Below are positions 1-8,663 of a DNA stretch of 64,000 bases, one piece after another (within the stretch, counting starts at the first letter, position 1; every line of letters begins with the position of its first letter). The DNA is taken from NCBI RefSeq assembly GCF_900177325.1, contig NZ_FXBL01000004.1:3162001-3226000 (forward strand), given 5' to 3'. The position numbers and the translations under genes are program-made. Source of the DNA: Mesorhizobium australicum. GTDB lineage: Bacteria; Pseudomonadota; Alphaproteobacteria; Rhizobiales; Rhizobiaceae. The notes beneath the pieces are model-generated. The model ran no database searches, was not told the origin of the DNA, and saw only the letters and a list, made by a program, of their open reading frames with translations.

Positions 1-382
1 GATGACGGATATGCCGGGCTCTTCCAGCATGGTGGACCGCGGCTTCGTCACCTATTCGAACGAGGCGAAGATCGACATGCTGGACGTGCGCAAGGAGACG
101 CTCGATCGGCATGGCGCCGTGTCCGAAGAGACCGCGCGCGAAATGGCCGACGGCGCGCTGGCGCATTCGCGCGCGGGCATCACGCTCGCCGTGACAGGCA
201 TCGCCGGGCCAGACGGCGGGTCCGAGGAAAAGCCCGTCGGGCTCGTCTGGTTCGGGGTAGCCTGCAAAGGCAAGCCGACGCGAACGGAGAAGCGGATTTT
301 CCAGAACCTAGGTCGTGACTACATCCGACGCGAGACGGTCCAGACCGCGCTCGAACTCGGGCTGGATGCCTTGGGCAACTAG
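1..382 (+). CDS. CinA-family protein, C-terminal part (nicotinamide-nucleotide amidase type), cut by window edge
   Basis: Only the last 126 or so residues are present; the true start lies before base 1, and the ATG at base 2 is probably an internal codon. The visible part reads like the PncC/CinA C-terminal domain: a [18 protein letters not shown] stretch, then [19 protein letters not shown], both typical of this family. In this family the domain deamidates nicotinamide mononucleotide in NAD salvage. The upstream residues needed to tell a stand-alone domain from full-length CinA are missing. The gene converges on its neighbour, with stop codons about two bases apart. Confidence 0.85.
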   Translation, partial: MTDMPGSSSMVDRGFVTYSNEAKIDMLDVRKETLDRHGAVSEETAREMADGALAHSRAGITLAVTGIAGPDGGSEEKPVGLVWFGVACKGKPTRTEKRIFQNLGRDYIRRETVQTALELGLDALGN

Positions 383-384
383 GC

Positions 385-717
385 TCAGACGACCAATTCA
401 ATCGCGAAGCGGCGCCCCTTCCCGCCGGGTGGCGGCATCATACGCGGCAAACCGCGAAACTTGCGCTCGACCATCTTGCGCAGATTGACGCTCGCATTCG
501 ACCTGGAGGCATCGACCTTGCCGATCCGGCCATGGGCGTCGACCGTGAAAACGATGCGCAGCACCTTTACTCCAGCCGTCGTGGCGGCGGCCTTGAGTTC
601 CCGGTCGGCCTTCAAAGAGGACACGCAACGGTGGACCAGGCTCGCATAGTCGTCCAGCGCGCGCGCTGGACTCGCGAGTGCCAGAACGAAACAGAGCGCT
701 GCTGCTGCAATCCGCAT
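385..717 (-). CDS. Small secreted protein with a TonB C-terminal-like region
   Basis: A 110-residue protein starting at an ATG preceded by a good AGAGGGG ribosome site. Residues 1-20 form a signal peptide ending near ARA-LDD, so it should be exported to the periplasm. The rest follows the pattern of TonB C-terminal-type folds: a strand VLRIVFTVDAHGRIGKV, a helix with NLRKMVERKF, then a proline-rich LPRMMPPPGG turn and a final strand. There is no TonB membrane anchor or proline-rich spacer, so it is not a classical energy transducer. The fold assignment rests on pattern only and the function is unknown. Confidence 0.6.
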   Translation of the reverse strand: MRIAAAALCFVLALASPARALDDYASLVHRCVSSLKADRELKAAATTAGVKVLRIVFTVDAHGRIGKVDASRSNASVNLRKMVERKFRGLPRMMPPPGGKGRRFAIELVV

Positions 718-763
718 GGAACCCCTCTGACATCGCACCAATTTGCAGATGTTGGTGAGGCGG

Positions 764-1246
764 TCAAATCGCGGATGGTCGGCTCACCGCGGCGGCAGGA
801 CGGCCATAGATCTCATCGGCACGCTTTTCGAAGGCGCCGGCGAAGGTGCGGAACGCGCGATCGAACACGGCTCCCATCAGGGCGCCGAGCATGCGACTCT
901 TGAACTCATAGTCGATGTCGAAGCCGACATCGCAGCCATCGGCGGGCGCTTGTTTGAACGTCCACAGGTTGCGCAGATATTTGAACGGGCCGTCGATGTA
1001 TTTGACGTCGATGACGAGCTCGTCAGGCTTGAGAACGACCTGGCTGGTGAAGGTCTCGCGGATCGCCTTGTAGCCGACGCTCATGTCGGCGATCAGCACC
1101 GTGACGCCGTCACGCTCCTTGCGCGAGCGGACGCTGAGCGCCTCGCACATCGGCAGGAACAGCGGATACTTCTCCACGTCCGCGACGAGCGCGAACATCT
1201 GCTCGGGCGTATACGGAACGCGCCTGACCGTGTCGAACTTCGGCAT
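764..1246 (-). CDS. COQ10/RatA-like START-domain protein (ubiquinone-binding type)
   Basis: A 160-residue protein of the polyketide cyclase/START family that includes yeast Coq10 and bacterial RatA. The N-terminus, MPKFDTVRRVPYTPEQMFAL, and the following VADVEKYPLFLPMCEAL are the usual family opening; WTFKQAPADGCDVGFDIDYE lies in the later strands. Family members bind a hydrophobic ligand such as ubiquinone, and some are annotated as the toxin RatA. It sits 12 bases downstream of lipA on the same strand, so it is probably co-transcribed with it, which favours a role in respiratory metabolism over a toxin. No antitoxin partner is visible. Confidence 0.85.
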   Translation of the reverse strand: MPKFDTVRRVPYTPEQMFALVADVEKYPLFLPMCEALSVRSRKERDGVTVLIADMSVGYKAIRETFTSQVVLKPDELVIDVKYIDGPFKYLRNLWTFKQAPADGCDVGFDIDYEFKSRMLGALMGAVFDRAFRTFAGAFEKRADEIYGRPAAAVSRPSAI

Positions 1247-1258
1247 TCTGTCTCGTCG

Positions 1259-2221
1259 TCAAGCCCTGCGGGCGAGTTGTGCGTCGCGTGCCGCGCGCAG
1301 CCGGGCGAAATCCTCTCCGGCATGATGCGAGGAACGCGTCAGCGGGCTCGCCGCCACGACAAGGAAACCCTTCGAATAAGCGACGGTCTCGTAGGAGCGG
1401 AATTCGTCCGGCGTCACGAACGCCTTCACCGGATGGTGCTTCTTCGACGGCTGGAGATACTGTCCGATCGTGATGAAGTCGACGTCCGCCGAGCGCAGGT
1501 CGTCCATCAGTTGCAGCACCTCGTTCCGCTCCTCGCCGAGCCCGACCATGATGCCGGACTTGGTGAAGATCGACGGGTCGAGTTCCTTCACCCGCTGCAG
1601 CAGCCGCACCGAATGGAAGTAGCGCGCGCCGGGGCGAACCGTCAGATAGTTGGACGGCACGGTCTCGAGGTTGTGGTTGAACACGTCGGGTTTCGCGGCG
1701 ACGACCACCTCGAGCGCGCCTTCCTTGCGCAGGAAGTCGGGCGTGAGGATCTCGATCGTCGTGCCCGGCGCAGCGCGGCGGATCGCCCTGATCGTCTCGG
1801 CAAAGTGCTCCGCGCCGCCGTCGTCCAGGTCGTCACGATCGACGGAGGTGATGACGACATGGGTGAGCCCCATCTGTGCGACCGCGCGGCCGACGCTTTC
1901 CGGCTCGGAACGATCGAGCGCGTGGGGCTTGCCCGTCGCCACGTTGCAGAAGGAGCAGGCACGCGTGCAGATCTCGCCCATGATCATGAAGGTGGCGTGC
2001 TTCTTGTCCCAGCACTCGCCGATGTTCGGGCAGCCGGCCTCCTCGCACACGGTAACCAGCTTGTTTGACCGCACGATCTCCCGCGTCTCGGCATAGCCGC
2101 GCGACGTCGGCGCTTTGACGCGGATCCAGTCCGGCTTGCGCATCACCTCCTGATCGGGGCGATGCGCCTTCTCCGGATGTCGCGGGCGCGGCCTGGCGAT
2201 AGTGTCGAGAACGGTGACCAT
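1259..2221 (-). CDS. lipA: Lipoyl synthase
   Basis: Radical SAM enzyme that inserts two sulfurs into octanoyl groups to make lipoyl cofactors. The chosen start gives 321 residues, the usual size. Cysteines at 59, 64 and 70 ([12 protein letters not shown]) hold the auxiliary iron-sulfur cluster; cysteines 85, 89 and 92 (CTRACSFC) hold the radical SAM cluster. The C-terminus has [10 protein letters not shown], where many homologues have RSSYHAG; the conserved serines are kept. Its products are the pyruvate dehydrogenase subunits encoded a few kilobases upstream on the same strand. A longer start at 2329 exists but would add a sequence not typical of LipA. Confidence 0.97.
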   Translation of the reverse strand: MVTVLDTIARPRPRHPEKAHRPDQEVMRKPDWIRVKAPTSRGYAETREIVRSNKLVTVCEEAGCPNIGECWDKKHATFMIMGEICTRACSFCNVATGKPHALDRSEPESVGRAVAQMGLTHVVITSVDRDDLDDGGAEHFAETIRAIRRAAPGTTIEILTPDFLRKEGALEVVVAAKPDVFNHNLETVPSNYLTVRPGARYFHSVRLLQRVKELDPSIFTKSGIMVGLGEERNEVLQLMDDLRSADVDFITIGQYLQPSKKHHPVKAFVTPDEFRSYETVAYSKGFLVVAASPLTRSSHHAGEDFARLRAARDAQLARRA

Positions 2222-2430
2222 CGGATTCCTGCAGACAATTTCTAGCCGCCGGCCACACCGGCGCACATGACATTTAGGCGCAACAGCCAGGAAGCGAAAG
2301 GCCGCGAGCACACAGCCGACCGACATCAACCCGCAAAGTTCATACCAAGCCTATTGACGTTACGTCATGAATGCTACAGTCCGAAACCTCAACCAGTTGT
2401 CGAAATTCACGTTGCAAAAGGGGACAAGTA

Positions 2431-3399
2431 ATGAAGATTTTTGGATTGGCGGCCGCTGCTATTTCGGCTGCATCGATCATTGGACCCGCACAGGCGGAAA
2501 GGACCGACTGCATAAGCATCACATCGCTGCCGCAAACCATTACGGCCGCTGGTGTCTATTGCCTAAAGCAGGATCTTAGTACGGCGATCACCTCTGGGAA
2601 CGCAATCACTATTAACGCCAACAACGTCACGATCGACTTTAACGATTTCAAACTTGGCGGTCTCGCAGCCGGCCCGGCCACCGGCGCCAATGGCGTATTC
2701 GCAACCAACAGGAAAAACATCACTATCCGCAACGCGACGATCCGGGGTTTTCGCAACGGCGTGCTATTTTCCGGAGCAGGTTCGTCCGGCAGCGTCATCG
2801 AAGACAATCTCGTCGAGGGTAGCACCTTCACGGGAATAACCGTCGCGGGCTCCGGAATCGTGGTAAGAAGGAACCGCGTGGTCAACACGGACACGACGCC
2901 GCCGTCATCTCAAACGACGGCGCCAGCTGCGGTATCCTACACAAACATGGGTCGCCGTAGCGCGACCTCCGTAGGGATATCTAACGGGGTTGCGCCAATG
3001 GCCGGAAATGGCGGCGTGTCAAATGCCATCCGCGCCGAGAATATCATCAACAGCCAGATCGTTGACAACGCAGTGTCGACCTCGATTTCGTCAAATAGCG
3101 AAGCTGAAGGAATCTTCATCAGGACCGCGCGTCGAGTGGAAATCGCCAGAAACACGATATTTGACGTCGCCGGACAAAATTTCGCGACTGGGATCTACGC
3201 CGAGAGTTCAAGACTTCTCTTCATCAAGGACAATATTATTGGCGGCGGAACGTCTGCCACGCAGGGCGCAGGTGGAACTGCGTATGGTATAGAAGTCACG
3301 TTCCCAAGTGGCGCGAACATATGCCAGAATAACACGATCACCGACTTCGCCAGCGGATCTGTCACCGGCTGCGGATCGACGACTGGGACTTTCCCCTGA
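2431..3399 (+). CDS. Secreted right-handed parallel beta-helix protein
   Basis: A 322-residue protein whose ATG follows AAAGGGGACAAGTA, a strong ribosome site. A signal peptide (MKIFGLAAAAISAASIIGPAQA) predicts cleavage before ERTDC. The body carries repeating short strands with Asn ladders (ITINANNVTIDF, ITIRNATIRGFRNGV, IVVRRNRVVN, VEIARNTIF, LLFIKDNIIGG), the signature of right-handed beta-helices such as pectate-lyase-like folds. Cys pairs lie near both ends (residues 27 and 43; two near the C-terminus). No catalytic residues could be assigned. The gene stands alone, is clearly richer in A/T than its neighbours and uses more AAC/ATT-type codons, which suggests acquisition. Possible roles are surface carbohydrate binding or cleavage. 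Confidence 0.8.
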   Translation: MKIFGLAAAAISAASIIGPAQAERTDCISITSLPQTITAAGVYCLKQDLSTAITSGNAITINANNVTIDFNDFKLGGLAAGPATGANGVFATNRKNITIRNATIRGFRNGVLFSGAGSSGSVIEDNLVEGSTFTGITVAGSGIVVRRNRVVNTDTTPPSSQTTAPAAVSYTNMGRRSATSVGISNGVAPMAGNGGVSNAIRAENIINSQIVDNAVSTSISSNSEAEGIFIRTARRVEIARNTIFDVAGQNFATGIYAESSRLLFIKDNIIGGGTSATQGAGGTAYGIEVTFPSGANICQNNTITDFASGSVTGCGSTTGTFP

Positions 3400-3422
3400 T
3401 ACGTTGGTTCATATAAAGGAAG

Positions 3423-3448
3423 TACCACGCGTCAGATGACGCGCGGTA
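3423..3448. terminator. Hairpin between convergent genes
   Basis: An inverted repeat with 11-base arms (one mismatch) around a four-base AGAT loop, located between the 3' ends of the beta-helix gene and the first small membrane protein gene. It has the right position for a shared bidirectional terminator. The T-tract is weak on both sides, so termination efficiency is uncertain. Confidence 0.5.
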
Positions 3449-3465
3449 TCTTCATATTTCGTCAA

Positions 3466-3717
3466 TCAGCGTCTGAACATCCGACCGATCGCAATGAGGA
3501 TGCATGCTCCAATAAAGCCGGCTACCAGGTAGCCGATCCAGCCCCCGAGGACGATGCCGAACGCGCTCAGCAATGCATTGGCAACAATCGCGCCAACTAT
3601 GCCGAGAACTATGTTCATCAGCACGCCCATATTGCTCTTCATGACCATTTCGGCGAGCCAGCCGGCGATGCCGCCAATAATGATGGCTGCGATCCAGCCC
3701 ACACCCGCGTCTTCCAT
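3466..3717 (-). CDS. GlsB/YeaQ/YmgE-family stress-response membrane protein (copy 1)
   Basis: An 83-residue, almost wholly hydrophobic protein with three predicted membrane segments and conserved GGIAGWLAEMVMK and NIVLGIVGAIVAN stretches, typical of the transglycosylase-associated (GlsB/YeaQ/YmgE) family. Homologues are small inner-membrane proteins induced by general stress; the molecular function is not established. The start at 3717 begins with MEDAGVGWIAA, as in homologues; a much longer reading frame upstream is low-complexity and improbable. It lies directly downstream of a second gene of the same family, so the two look like a tandem duplication. Confidence 0.85.
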   Translation of the reverse strand: MEDAGVGWIAAIIIGGIAGWLAEMVMKSNMGVLMNIVLGIVGAIVANALLSAFGIVLGGWIGYLVAGFIGACILIAIGRMFRR

Positions 3718-3805
3718 GAGATTCTCCAGTCTTTGCCCGGCGACGACCGCCGCAGCGACAACGCGGGAGCGGGCCGCAGGTTCCGGAGACTGGAATGGCG
3801 CTAGC

Positions 3806-4084
3806 TCAGCGCGCGCCCTGGGCCCTGCCCCATATCCACAGGATGACGATTGCACCCGCGATGGCGACGACGAGGTTTCCGAGGAAGCCGTAGAACGCGA
3901 TCCCAAGCAGCCCGGCAAGGGTTCCGCCGACGAAAGACCCTGCAATGCCGACGAGAATGTTGGTGAGGATGCCGTGGTCACGGTTCATCGTGCGCTCGGC
4001 GACATAGCCTGCGAGAAAGCCGATCACGAGCATGCCGAAGAAGCCGACGCCCGGCATGGCCAGAATTCCATAGGTCGGTTCCAT
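3806..4084 (-). CDS. GlsB/YeaQ/YmgE-family stress-response membrane protein (copy 2)
   Basis: A 92-residue protein of the same family as the gene just downstream, with GFLAGYVAERTMNRDHGILTN and a following glycine-rich membrane segment. It ends in IWGRAQGAR. The two copies share the family pattern but differ widely in sequence, so the duplication is old or the paralogues were brought together. It follows lpdA by about 40 bases on the same strand and could be read from the pdh operon, or from its own stress promoter in that gap, which I cannot identify. Confidence 0.85.
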   Translation of the reverse strand: MEPTYGILAMPGVGFFGMLVIGFLAGYVAERTMNRDHGILTNILVGIAGSFVGGTLAGLLGIAFYGFLGNLVVAIAGAIVILWIWGRAQGAR

Positions 4085-4124
4085 ACAACTCTTCCTGGTT
4101 CGGTCGACTGGACGGTATCGACGC

Positions 4125-5567
4125 TCAGATGTTGAGCGCCTGGCCGTAGGCGTCGAGCACGCTCTCCTTCATCGTCTCCGAAAGGGTCGGATGGGGGAAG
4201 ATCGTGTGCATCAGCTCTTCCTCGGTCGTCTCCAGGTTCATGGCGACGACGAAGCCCTGGATCAGTTCGGTGACCTCGGCGCCGACCATGTGCGCGCCGA
4301 GAAGCTGGCCGGTCTTCCTGTCAAAGATCGTCTTGACCAGGCCCTGGTCCTCGCCGAGCGCCACGGCCTTGCCGTTGGCGACGAAGGGGAAGCGGCCGAC
4401 GCGGATGTCGTGGCCCTTCTCCTTCGCCTTCGCCTCGGTGAGGCCGACGGATGCGACCTGAGGATTGCAGTATGTGCAGCCGGGAACGAGCGAGCGGTCG
4501 AGCGGATGGGGATGAAGGCCGGCGATCTTCTCGATGCAGACCACGCCCTCATGCTCCGCCTTGTGCGCCAGCATCGGCGGCCCTGCCACGTCGCCGATCG
4601 CGTAAATGCCCGGCACGCTGGTGCGGCAATAGTCGTCGATCTTGACGACGCCGCGCTCGATGGCGATCCCGACAGCCTCCAGGCCGATGTTCTCGACATT
4701 CGCCTGCACGCCGACGGCCGAGATCAGCCGATCGGCTGTCAGCTTTTCGACCTTGCCGTCCTTGGTCTCGACATGGGCGGTGACGGAATTCGCGCCCTTC
4801 TCGACCTTGGTCACCTTGGCTTCGAGGATGAACTTCATCCCCTGCTTCTCGAAGCGCTTCTGCGCGAATTTCGAGATCTCGGCGTCCTCCACCGGCATGA
4901 CGTTGGCCATCAGCTCGACCACGGTCACATCGACGCCCATGGTGCGATAGAAGCTCGCAAACTCGATGCCGATCGCGCCCGATCCCATGACGATCAGCGA
5001 CTTGGGCATCTGCGGCGGCGTCATCGCCTCAAAATAGGTCCAGATCAGCTTGCCATCGGGCTCAATGCCGGGCAGCGCGCGCGGCCGGGCGCCGGTGGCG
5101 ATGATGATGTGCTTGGCGTTATAGGTACCCTCGCCCTTAGTGTTCTTGGGCGGCGGCACTTGGGGCTCCATAGGCTTCTTCGTCGTCTTCGACACGACGA
5201 TCTCGCCCGGCTTGGTGATCTTCGCCTCGCCCCAGATCACGTCGACCTTGTTCTTCTTCATCAGAATGCCGACGCCGCCGTTCATCCGCGCCGCGATGCC
5301 GCGCGAACGCTCGACGACGGCCTTGAGATCGGCCGAGATCTTGCCTTCGATCGTCAGGCCATAGTCCTTGGCATGTTCGGCATAGTGCATGATCTCGGCC
5401 GAGCGCAGCAGCGCCTTGGTCGGGATGCAGCCCCAGTTGGAACAGATGCCGGCCAGGTGCTCGCGTTCGACAATGGCCGTCTTCAGGCCAAGCTGGGCTG
5501 AGCGGATCGCCGCGACATAGCCGCCGGGACCGGCGCCGATGATGATCACGTCATAGGATTCAGCCAT
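4125..5567 (-). CDS. lpdA: Dihydrolipoyl dehydrogenase (E3)
   Basis: A 480-residue flavoprotein disulfide reductase that reoxidises the dihydrolipoyl groups of 2-oxo acid dehydrogenase complexes and passes electrons to NAD. It shows the N-terminal FAD-binding GAGPGGYVAAIR, the redox-active disulfide in AGICSNWGCIPTKALL, a second nucleotide-binding GSGAIGIEFASF, and the C-terminal HPHPTLSE with the His-Glu pair. The position downstream of pdhA-pdhB-aceF on the same strand points to the pyruvate dehydrogenase complex as the main partner, though E3 may also serve other complexes. Confidence 0.97.
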   Translation of the reverse strand: MAESYDVIIIGAGPGGYVAAIRSAQLGLKTAIVEREHLAGICSNWGCIPTKALLRSAEIMHYAEHAKDYGLTIEGKISADLKAVVERSRGIAARMNGGVGILMKKNKVDVIWGEAKITKPGEIVVSKTTKKPMEPQVPPPKNTKGEGTYNAKHIIIATGARPRALPGIEPDGKLIWTYFEAMTPPQMPKSLIVMGSGAIGIEFASFYRTMGVDVTVVELMANVMPVEDAEISKFAQKRFEKQGMKFILEAKVTKVEKGANSVTAHVETKDGKVEKLTADRLISAVGVQANVENIGLEAVGIAIERGVVKIDDYCRTSVPGIYAIGDVAGPPMLAHKAEHEGVVCIEKIAGLHPHPLDRSLVPGCTYCNPQVASVGLTEAKAKEKGHDIRVGRFPFVANGKAVALGEDQGLVKTIFDRKTGQLLGAHMVGAEVTELIQGFVVAMNLETTEEELMHTIFPHPTLSETMKESVLDAYGQALNI

Positions 5568-5576
5568 GTAACTCTC

Positions 5577-6215
5577 CTAAAGTCCCAGCATCACGCGCAC
5601 GATCGGCTCCAGGCCGCGACCGATCGCGCGAGTGTTGGCCGCGTCGAGATGCACACCGTCCAACGGCGAGGCCTTGGCCACGGACGCCGCGTCGAAGAAG
5701 CCGCAGCCGGTCAGGTCGGCGAGGTCCGAATAGAGGCTCGCCAGCATGGTCGACTGTTCGAGCCCCGGCCCGAACATGGCCGCAAACTCAGGGTCTCCGG
5801 TCTCGCACAAGGGCGGCGGCGAGACCAGAAGGATATCCGGCGCATCCTCGCCCATCGGGTATGCATGGCCGCGAATGATATCGATCAGCCGCTGCATGCC
5901 CTGCTTCGCCGCGATCGCCCGGCCGGCGATCCACGGCTTCATGTCGTTGGCGCCGAGAAAAAGGATAGCGAGATCGATCGGCGAATGGGTGGTGAGGATC
6001 GTCGGCAGCAGCCGCGCGCCATTGCGATCCGCGGAGCCCAAGTGGTCGTCGAAGGCCGTCGTGCGGCCGTTCAAGCCCTCGGCTATGACGGTGACCTGCG
6101 GTCCGAGGGCAGCCTGCAACACGTTCGGCCACCGATCTGCGAAGGCATGCCGGCCAGGGCCGTCGGGATCGTATCCCCAGGTGAGCGAATCGCCGTAGCA
6201 GAGAACGGTTTTCAT
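5577..6215 (-). CDS. SGNH/GDSL-family esterase
   Basis: A 212-residue hydrolase with the family blocks in order: the nucleophile serine in CYGDSLTWGYDPDG near the N-terminus, GANDMKPW in the middle, and DGVHLDAANTR at the end with the catalytic Asp and His. It is similar to arylesterase-type SGNH hydrolases of rhizobia and has no signal peptide, so it is probably cytoplasmic. Its start overlaps the stop of the upstream membrane protein gene by four bases (ATGA), and lpdA begins nine bases downstream; it is therefore embedded in the pdh transcription unit. The substrate cannot be read from the sequence. Confidence 0.88.
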   Translation of the reverse strand: MKTVLCYGDSLTWGYDPDGPGRHAFADRWPNVLQAALGPQVTVIAEGLNGRTTAFDDHLGSADRNGARLLPTILTTHSPIDLAILFLGANDMKPWIAGRAIAAKQGMQRLIDIIRGHAYPMGEDAPDILLVSPPPLCETGDPEFAAMFGPGLEQSTMLASLYSDLADLTGCGFFDAASVAKASPLDGVHLDAANTRAIGRGLEPIVRVMLGL

Positions 6216-6646
6216 ACTGGTGCCACCGGGCCGCGCCCGAACATGTGTGCCGGCGGCGCGGGCCGTCCCCTCCAGCGCACGATCGCCCACTGGGCAATGA
6301 CGGCAAACGCATTCGGCACGGTCAGGCCGGCGATGATCGGCAGGCTGCCGGCGATGGCGCCGTGGTTCGGATCCTCCAGCAGATCGATCACAACGAGGCC
6401 AAGCGCGGCGACGCCAATAACGACCAGGAGCAGCAGCACGGCCACATTGGCCGCACTTCTGACGTCGCGGAACACATGGACGGCCAGGAAGACGATGGAG
6501 GACAGCAGGAACATCGCCGCGAATGCGACGAAGGCGATGATGAATTCCTGGTCGCCGTCGCCCCAGATGACGATCGCCTGCAACGCGAGGCCTCCGACGA
6601 GGAAGCCGGCGAACAGGAGGAGCGCGGCGGTCACGACGAAGCGCAT
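6212..6646 (-). CDS. Unknown four-helix membrane protein
   Basis: A 144-residue protein with four predicted membrane segments (starting VVTAALLLFAGFLVGGLAL, then FIIAFVAFAAMFLLSSIVF, VAVLLLLVVIGVAALGLVV and a region around LPIIAGLTVPNAFAVIAQW). I do not recognise the family. It begins ten bases after the aceF stop and its stop overlaps the start of the GDSL esterase gene by four bases, so the two are translationally coupled. The ATG at 6646 (MRFVVTAAL) is chosen over an upstream start because the extra residues are low-complexity and overlap aceF. Confidence 0.75.
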   Translation of the reverse strand: MRFVVTAALLLFAGFLVGGLALQAIVIWGDGDQEFIIAFVAFAAMFLLSSIVFLAVHVFRDVRSAANVAVLLLLVVIGVAALGLVVIDLLEDPNHGAIAGSLPIIAGLTVPNAFAVIAQWAIVRWRGRPAPPAHMFGRGPVAPV

Positions 6647-6656
6647 CGGCAGGCCG

Positions 6657-8048
6657 TTATACGAGCATCGCCATCGGATTCTCGATGTATCGCTTGAACG
6701 CGACCGCGAACTCGGCGCCGAGGGCGCCGTCGATGACGCGGTGGTCGAAAGCAAAGGTGGCCGTCATCACCGTGGCAACGGCGATCTGCTTGTCCTTCAC
6801 CACCGGCTTCTCGATGCCGGCGCCGATCGAGACGATCGAGGCATGCGGCGGATTGATGATGGAGGTGAAGTTGGATACGCCGAACATGCCGAGGTTCGAC
6901 ACGGCGGTGGAGCCGCCCTGGTATTCCTCCGGCTTCAGCTTCTTGTCGCGGGCGCGCTTGGCGAGATCCTTCATCTCGTTGGAGATGACAGACAGCGTCT
7001 TCTGATCCGCCTTGCGCACGATCGGCGTGATCAGCCCGTCGGGGACCGCGACCGCGACGCCGACATCGGCGTTTCTGTGCAGCACGCGGGCGGAACTGGT
7101 CCAGCTCGCATTCGCCATCGGCACGTCGCGCAAGGCGAGCGCCATCGCCTTGATGATGAAGTCGTTGACCGACAGCTTGAAGGCGGGAACGTCGCCCTTT
7201 TCGGTCTTGGTGGTCGGCGCGGACTTGTTGATTTCCTCACGCAGCTTGAGCAGGGCGTCGAGCGTGCAGTCCATCGACAGGAAATAGGCCGGGATCGTCT
7301 GGTGCGATTCCGTGAGCCGGCTCGCGATCGTCTTGCGCATGTTGTCATGCGGCTTGAGTTCGTACGAGCCCTCGGCGAAGAATTTCAGCACCGCGTCGTC
7401 GGACAGGGGTTTCGCAGCGGGAGCCGCCGCGGCTGGCGCACCGGCCTGTGCGGCAGGGGTCGCCATCTTCGCGCCACCACCGGCGACAGCTGCCTCGACA
7501 TCCGCCTTGACGACGCGGCCATGCGGGCCGGAACCGGCGATCGCCGAAACGTCCACGCCGGCATCCTTGGCGATGCGACGGGCGAGTGGCGAGGCGAAGG
7601 TGCGCTCGCCGGAAGAAGCAGTCGCTGCAGGAGCGCCCTCCGGCTTTGCCGGAGGGGTTTCCGTCTTGGGGCCATCCGCCTTCGGGGCCTCGGTCCTGGA
7701 AGGCTCTGGCTTCGCAGCCTCGGTTGTCGCCTTGGCCTGTTCCTTCTTCACCTCGGCCTTGGCCGGCGCGGTATCACTACCTTTCGCCGCGGCTGAGGCG
7801 TCTTCCCCCTCGCCGGCGAGGATCGCGATCACCGCGTTGACCTTCACGCCCTCGGTGCCGGCCGGCACGACGAGTTTCGCGACCGTGCCCTCATCGACGG
7901 CTTCCACTTCCATCGTCGCCTTGTCGGTCTCGATCTCCGCGATCACGTCGCCAGGCGAAACCTTGTCGCCTTCCTTGACCAGCCACTTGGCAAGATTGCC
8001 CTCCTCCATCGTGGGCGAGAGGGCCGGCATGGTGATGTTGATGGGCAT
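6657..8048 (-). CDS. aceF: Pyruvate dehydrogenase complex E2, dihydrolipoamide acetyltransferase
   Basis: A 463-residue E2 subunit that moves the acetyl group from E1 to coenzyme A. Residues 1-80 are a single lipoyl domain with the lipoylated lysine at 43 in ETDKATME; then comes an Ala/Pro/Glu-rich linker, a peripheral-subunit-binding domain (ASPLARRIAKDAG to GPHGRVVKADVEAA), a second linker, and the catalytic domain ending in FDHRVIDGALGAEF with the His and Asp of the active site. It lies between pdhB and lpdA in the operon. Its start codon directly abuts the stop of the upstream Uma2-like gene. Confidence 0.97.
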   Translation of the reverse strand: MPINITMPALSPTMEEGNLAKWLVKEGDKVSPGDVIAEIETDKATMEVEAVDEGTVAKLVVPAGTEGVKVNAVIAILAGEGEDASAAAKGSDTAPAKAEVKKEQAKATTEAAKPEPSRTEAPKADGPKTETPPAKPEGAPAATASSGERTFASPLARRIAKDAGVDVSAIAGSGPHGRVVKADVEAAVAGGGAKMATPAAQAGAPAAAAPAAKPLSDDAVLKFFAEGSYELKPHDNMRKTIASRLTESHQTIPAYFLSMDCTLDALLKLREEINKSAPTTKTEKGDVPAFKLSVNDFIIKAMALALRDVPMANASWTSSARVLHRNADVGVAVAVPDGLITPIVRKADQKTLSVISNEMKDLAKRARDKKLKPEEYQGGSTAVSNLGMFGVSNFTSIINPPHASIVSIGAGIEKPVVKDKQIAVATVMTATFAFDHRVIDGALGAEFAVAFKRYIENPMAMLV

Positions 8049-8663
8049 CTAGCGGTCTCCGGCGTAATAGGGCGTAGGGTCTTCGTTGAAGCCGAGCGGC
8101 GGGTCGAGCGGCCAGAGGTCGGCTAGGGAAAAGGAAATGGCATCGAAGGGCGGGGCTCTGACCTCGTCGGCGGAGTTCCAGGTTCCGACATCGGTCCAGA
8201 ATCCATTCCTCAACTCAAACGCTTCGAGCAGTTGTAGCCGTGGATCGATCAGCCAAAAATGGCCTACGCCGTGAAGTCCGTAGATCCGCTTCTTCAATGT
8301 CCGGTCGCGCTTCTCGGTCGACCCGGACAGGATTTCGCACACCCAGTCCGGCGCAATTTCGAAGAAATTCCGGGCGGGCAGTCCGGGCAGACGTTCGCGC
8401 CGCCAGCCTGCGAGATCGGGTACTAGAATATCCCCGCCAAACTTGATTTCCGGTTCGACGGCAAACACCCATCCGCCCGGTCCGCCCCGGCCTTTCTGAA
8501 ACGGACCCGTCAACTCGTCACCTAGGCTTGCTGCCGTTACTCCATGTCGCGGCGACGGCCTTGGATGGGTCATCAGTTCGCCGTCGATGATCTCCGCGAC
8601 CAGATGTGGGGGGACCGCTTCCAGGTCGGCGTAGGTCGCAGGCTTTCTAGGAGCGTCAGGCAT
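8049..8663 (-). CDS. Uma2-family protein (DUF820, predicted PD-(D/E)XK nuclease fold)
   Basis: A 204-residue protein starting MPDAPRKPATYADLEAVPPH. It carries family features: LVAEIIDGEL, the acidic VPDLAGWRRERLP segment, the PDWVCEILSGSTEKRDR block and FWLIDPR. Uma2 proteins belong to the restriction-endonuclease-like superfamily but their role is unproven; they are multicopy in cyanobacteria and scattered elsewhere. Here the gene sits inside the pdh operon between pdhB and aceF: its stop codon directly abuts the aceF start, and its start overlaps the upstream unknown gene by eight bases. That tight packing suggests coupled translation rather than a recent loose insertion. Confidence 0.85.
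   Translation of the reverse strand: MPDAPRKPATYADLEAVPPHLVAEIIDGELMTHPRPSPRHGVTAASLGDELTGPFQKGRGGPGGWVFAVEPEIKFGGDILVPDLAGWRRERLPGLPARNFFEIAPDWVCEILSGSTEKRDRTLKKRIYGLHGVGHFWLIDPRLQLLEAFELRNGFWTDVGTWNSADEVRAPPFDAISFSLADLWPLDPPLGFNEDPTPYYAGDR

Noticed and set aside
764..1246. RatA toxin of a toxin-antitoxin system
   Set aside because: No antitoxin gene beside it and it sits next to lipA; the COQ10-like role is more probable.
743..2068. Long plus-strand frame opposite the COQ10-like gene and lipA
   Set aside because: High-GC shadow frame; lipA on the other strand has all iron-sulfur motifs. The long frames at 4191-5501 (opposite lpdA), 5649-7796 (opposite aceF) and 15575-17101 (opposite urtB) were rejected for the same reason.
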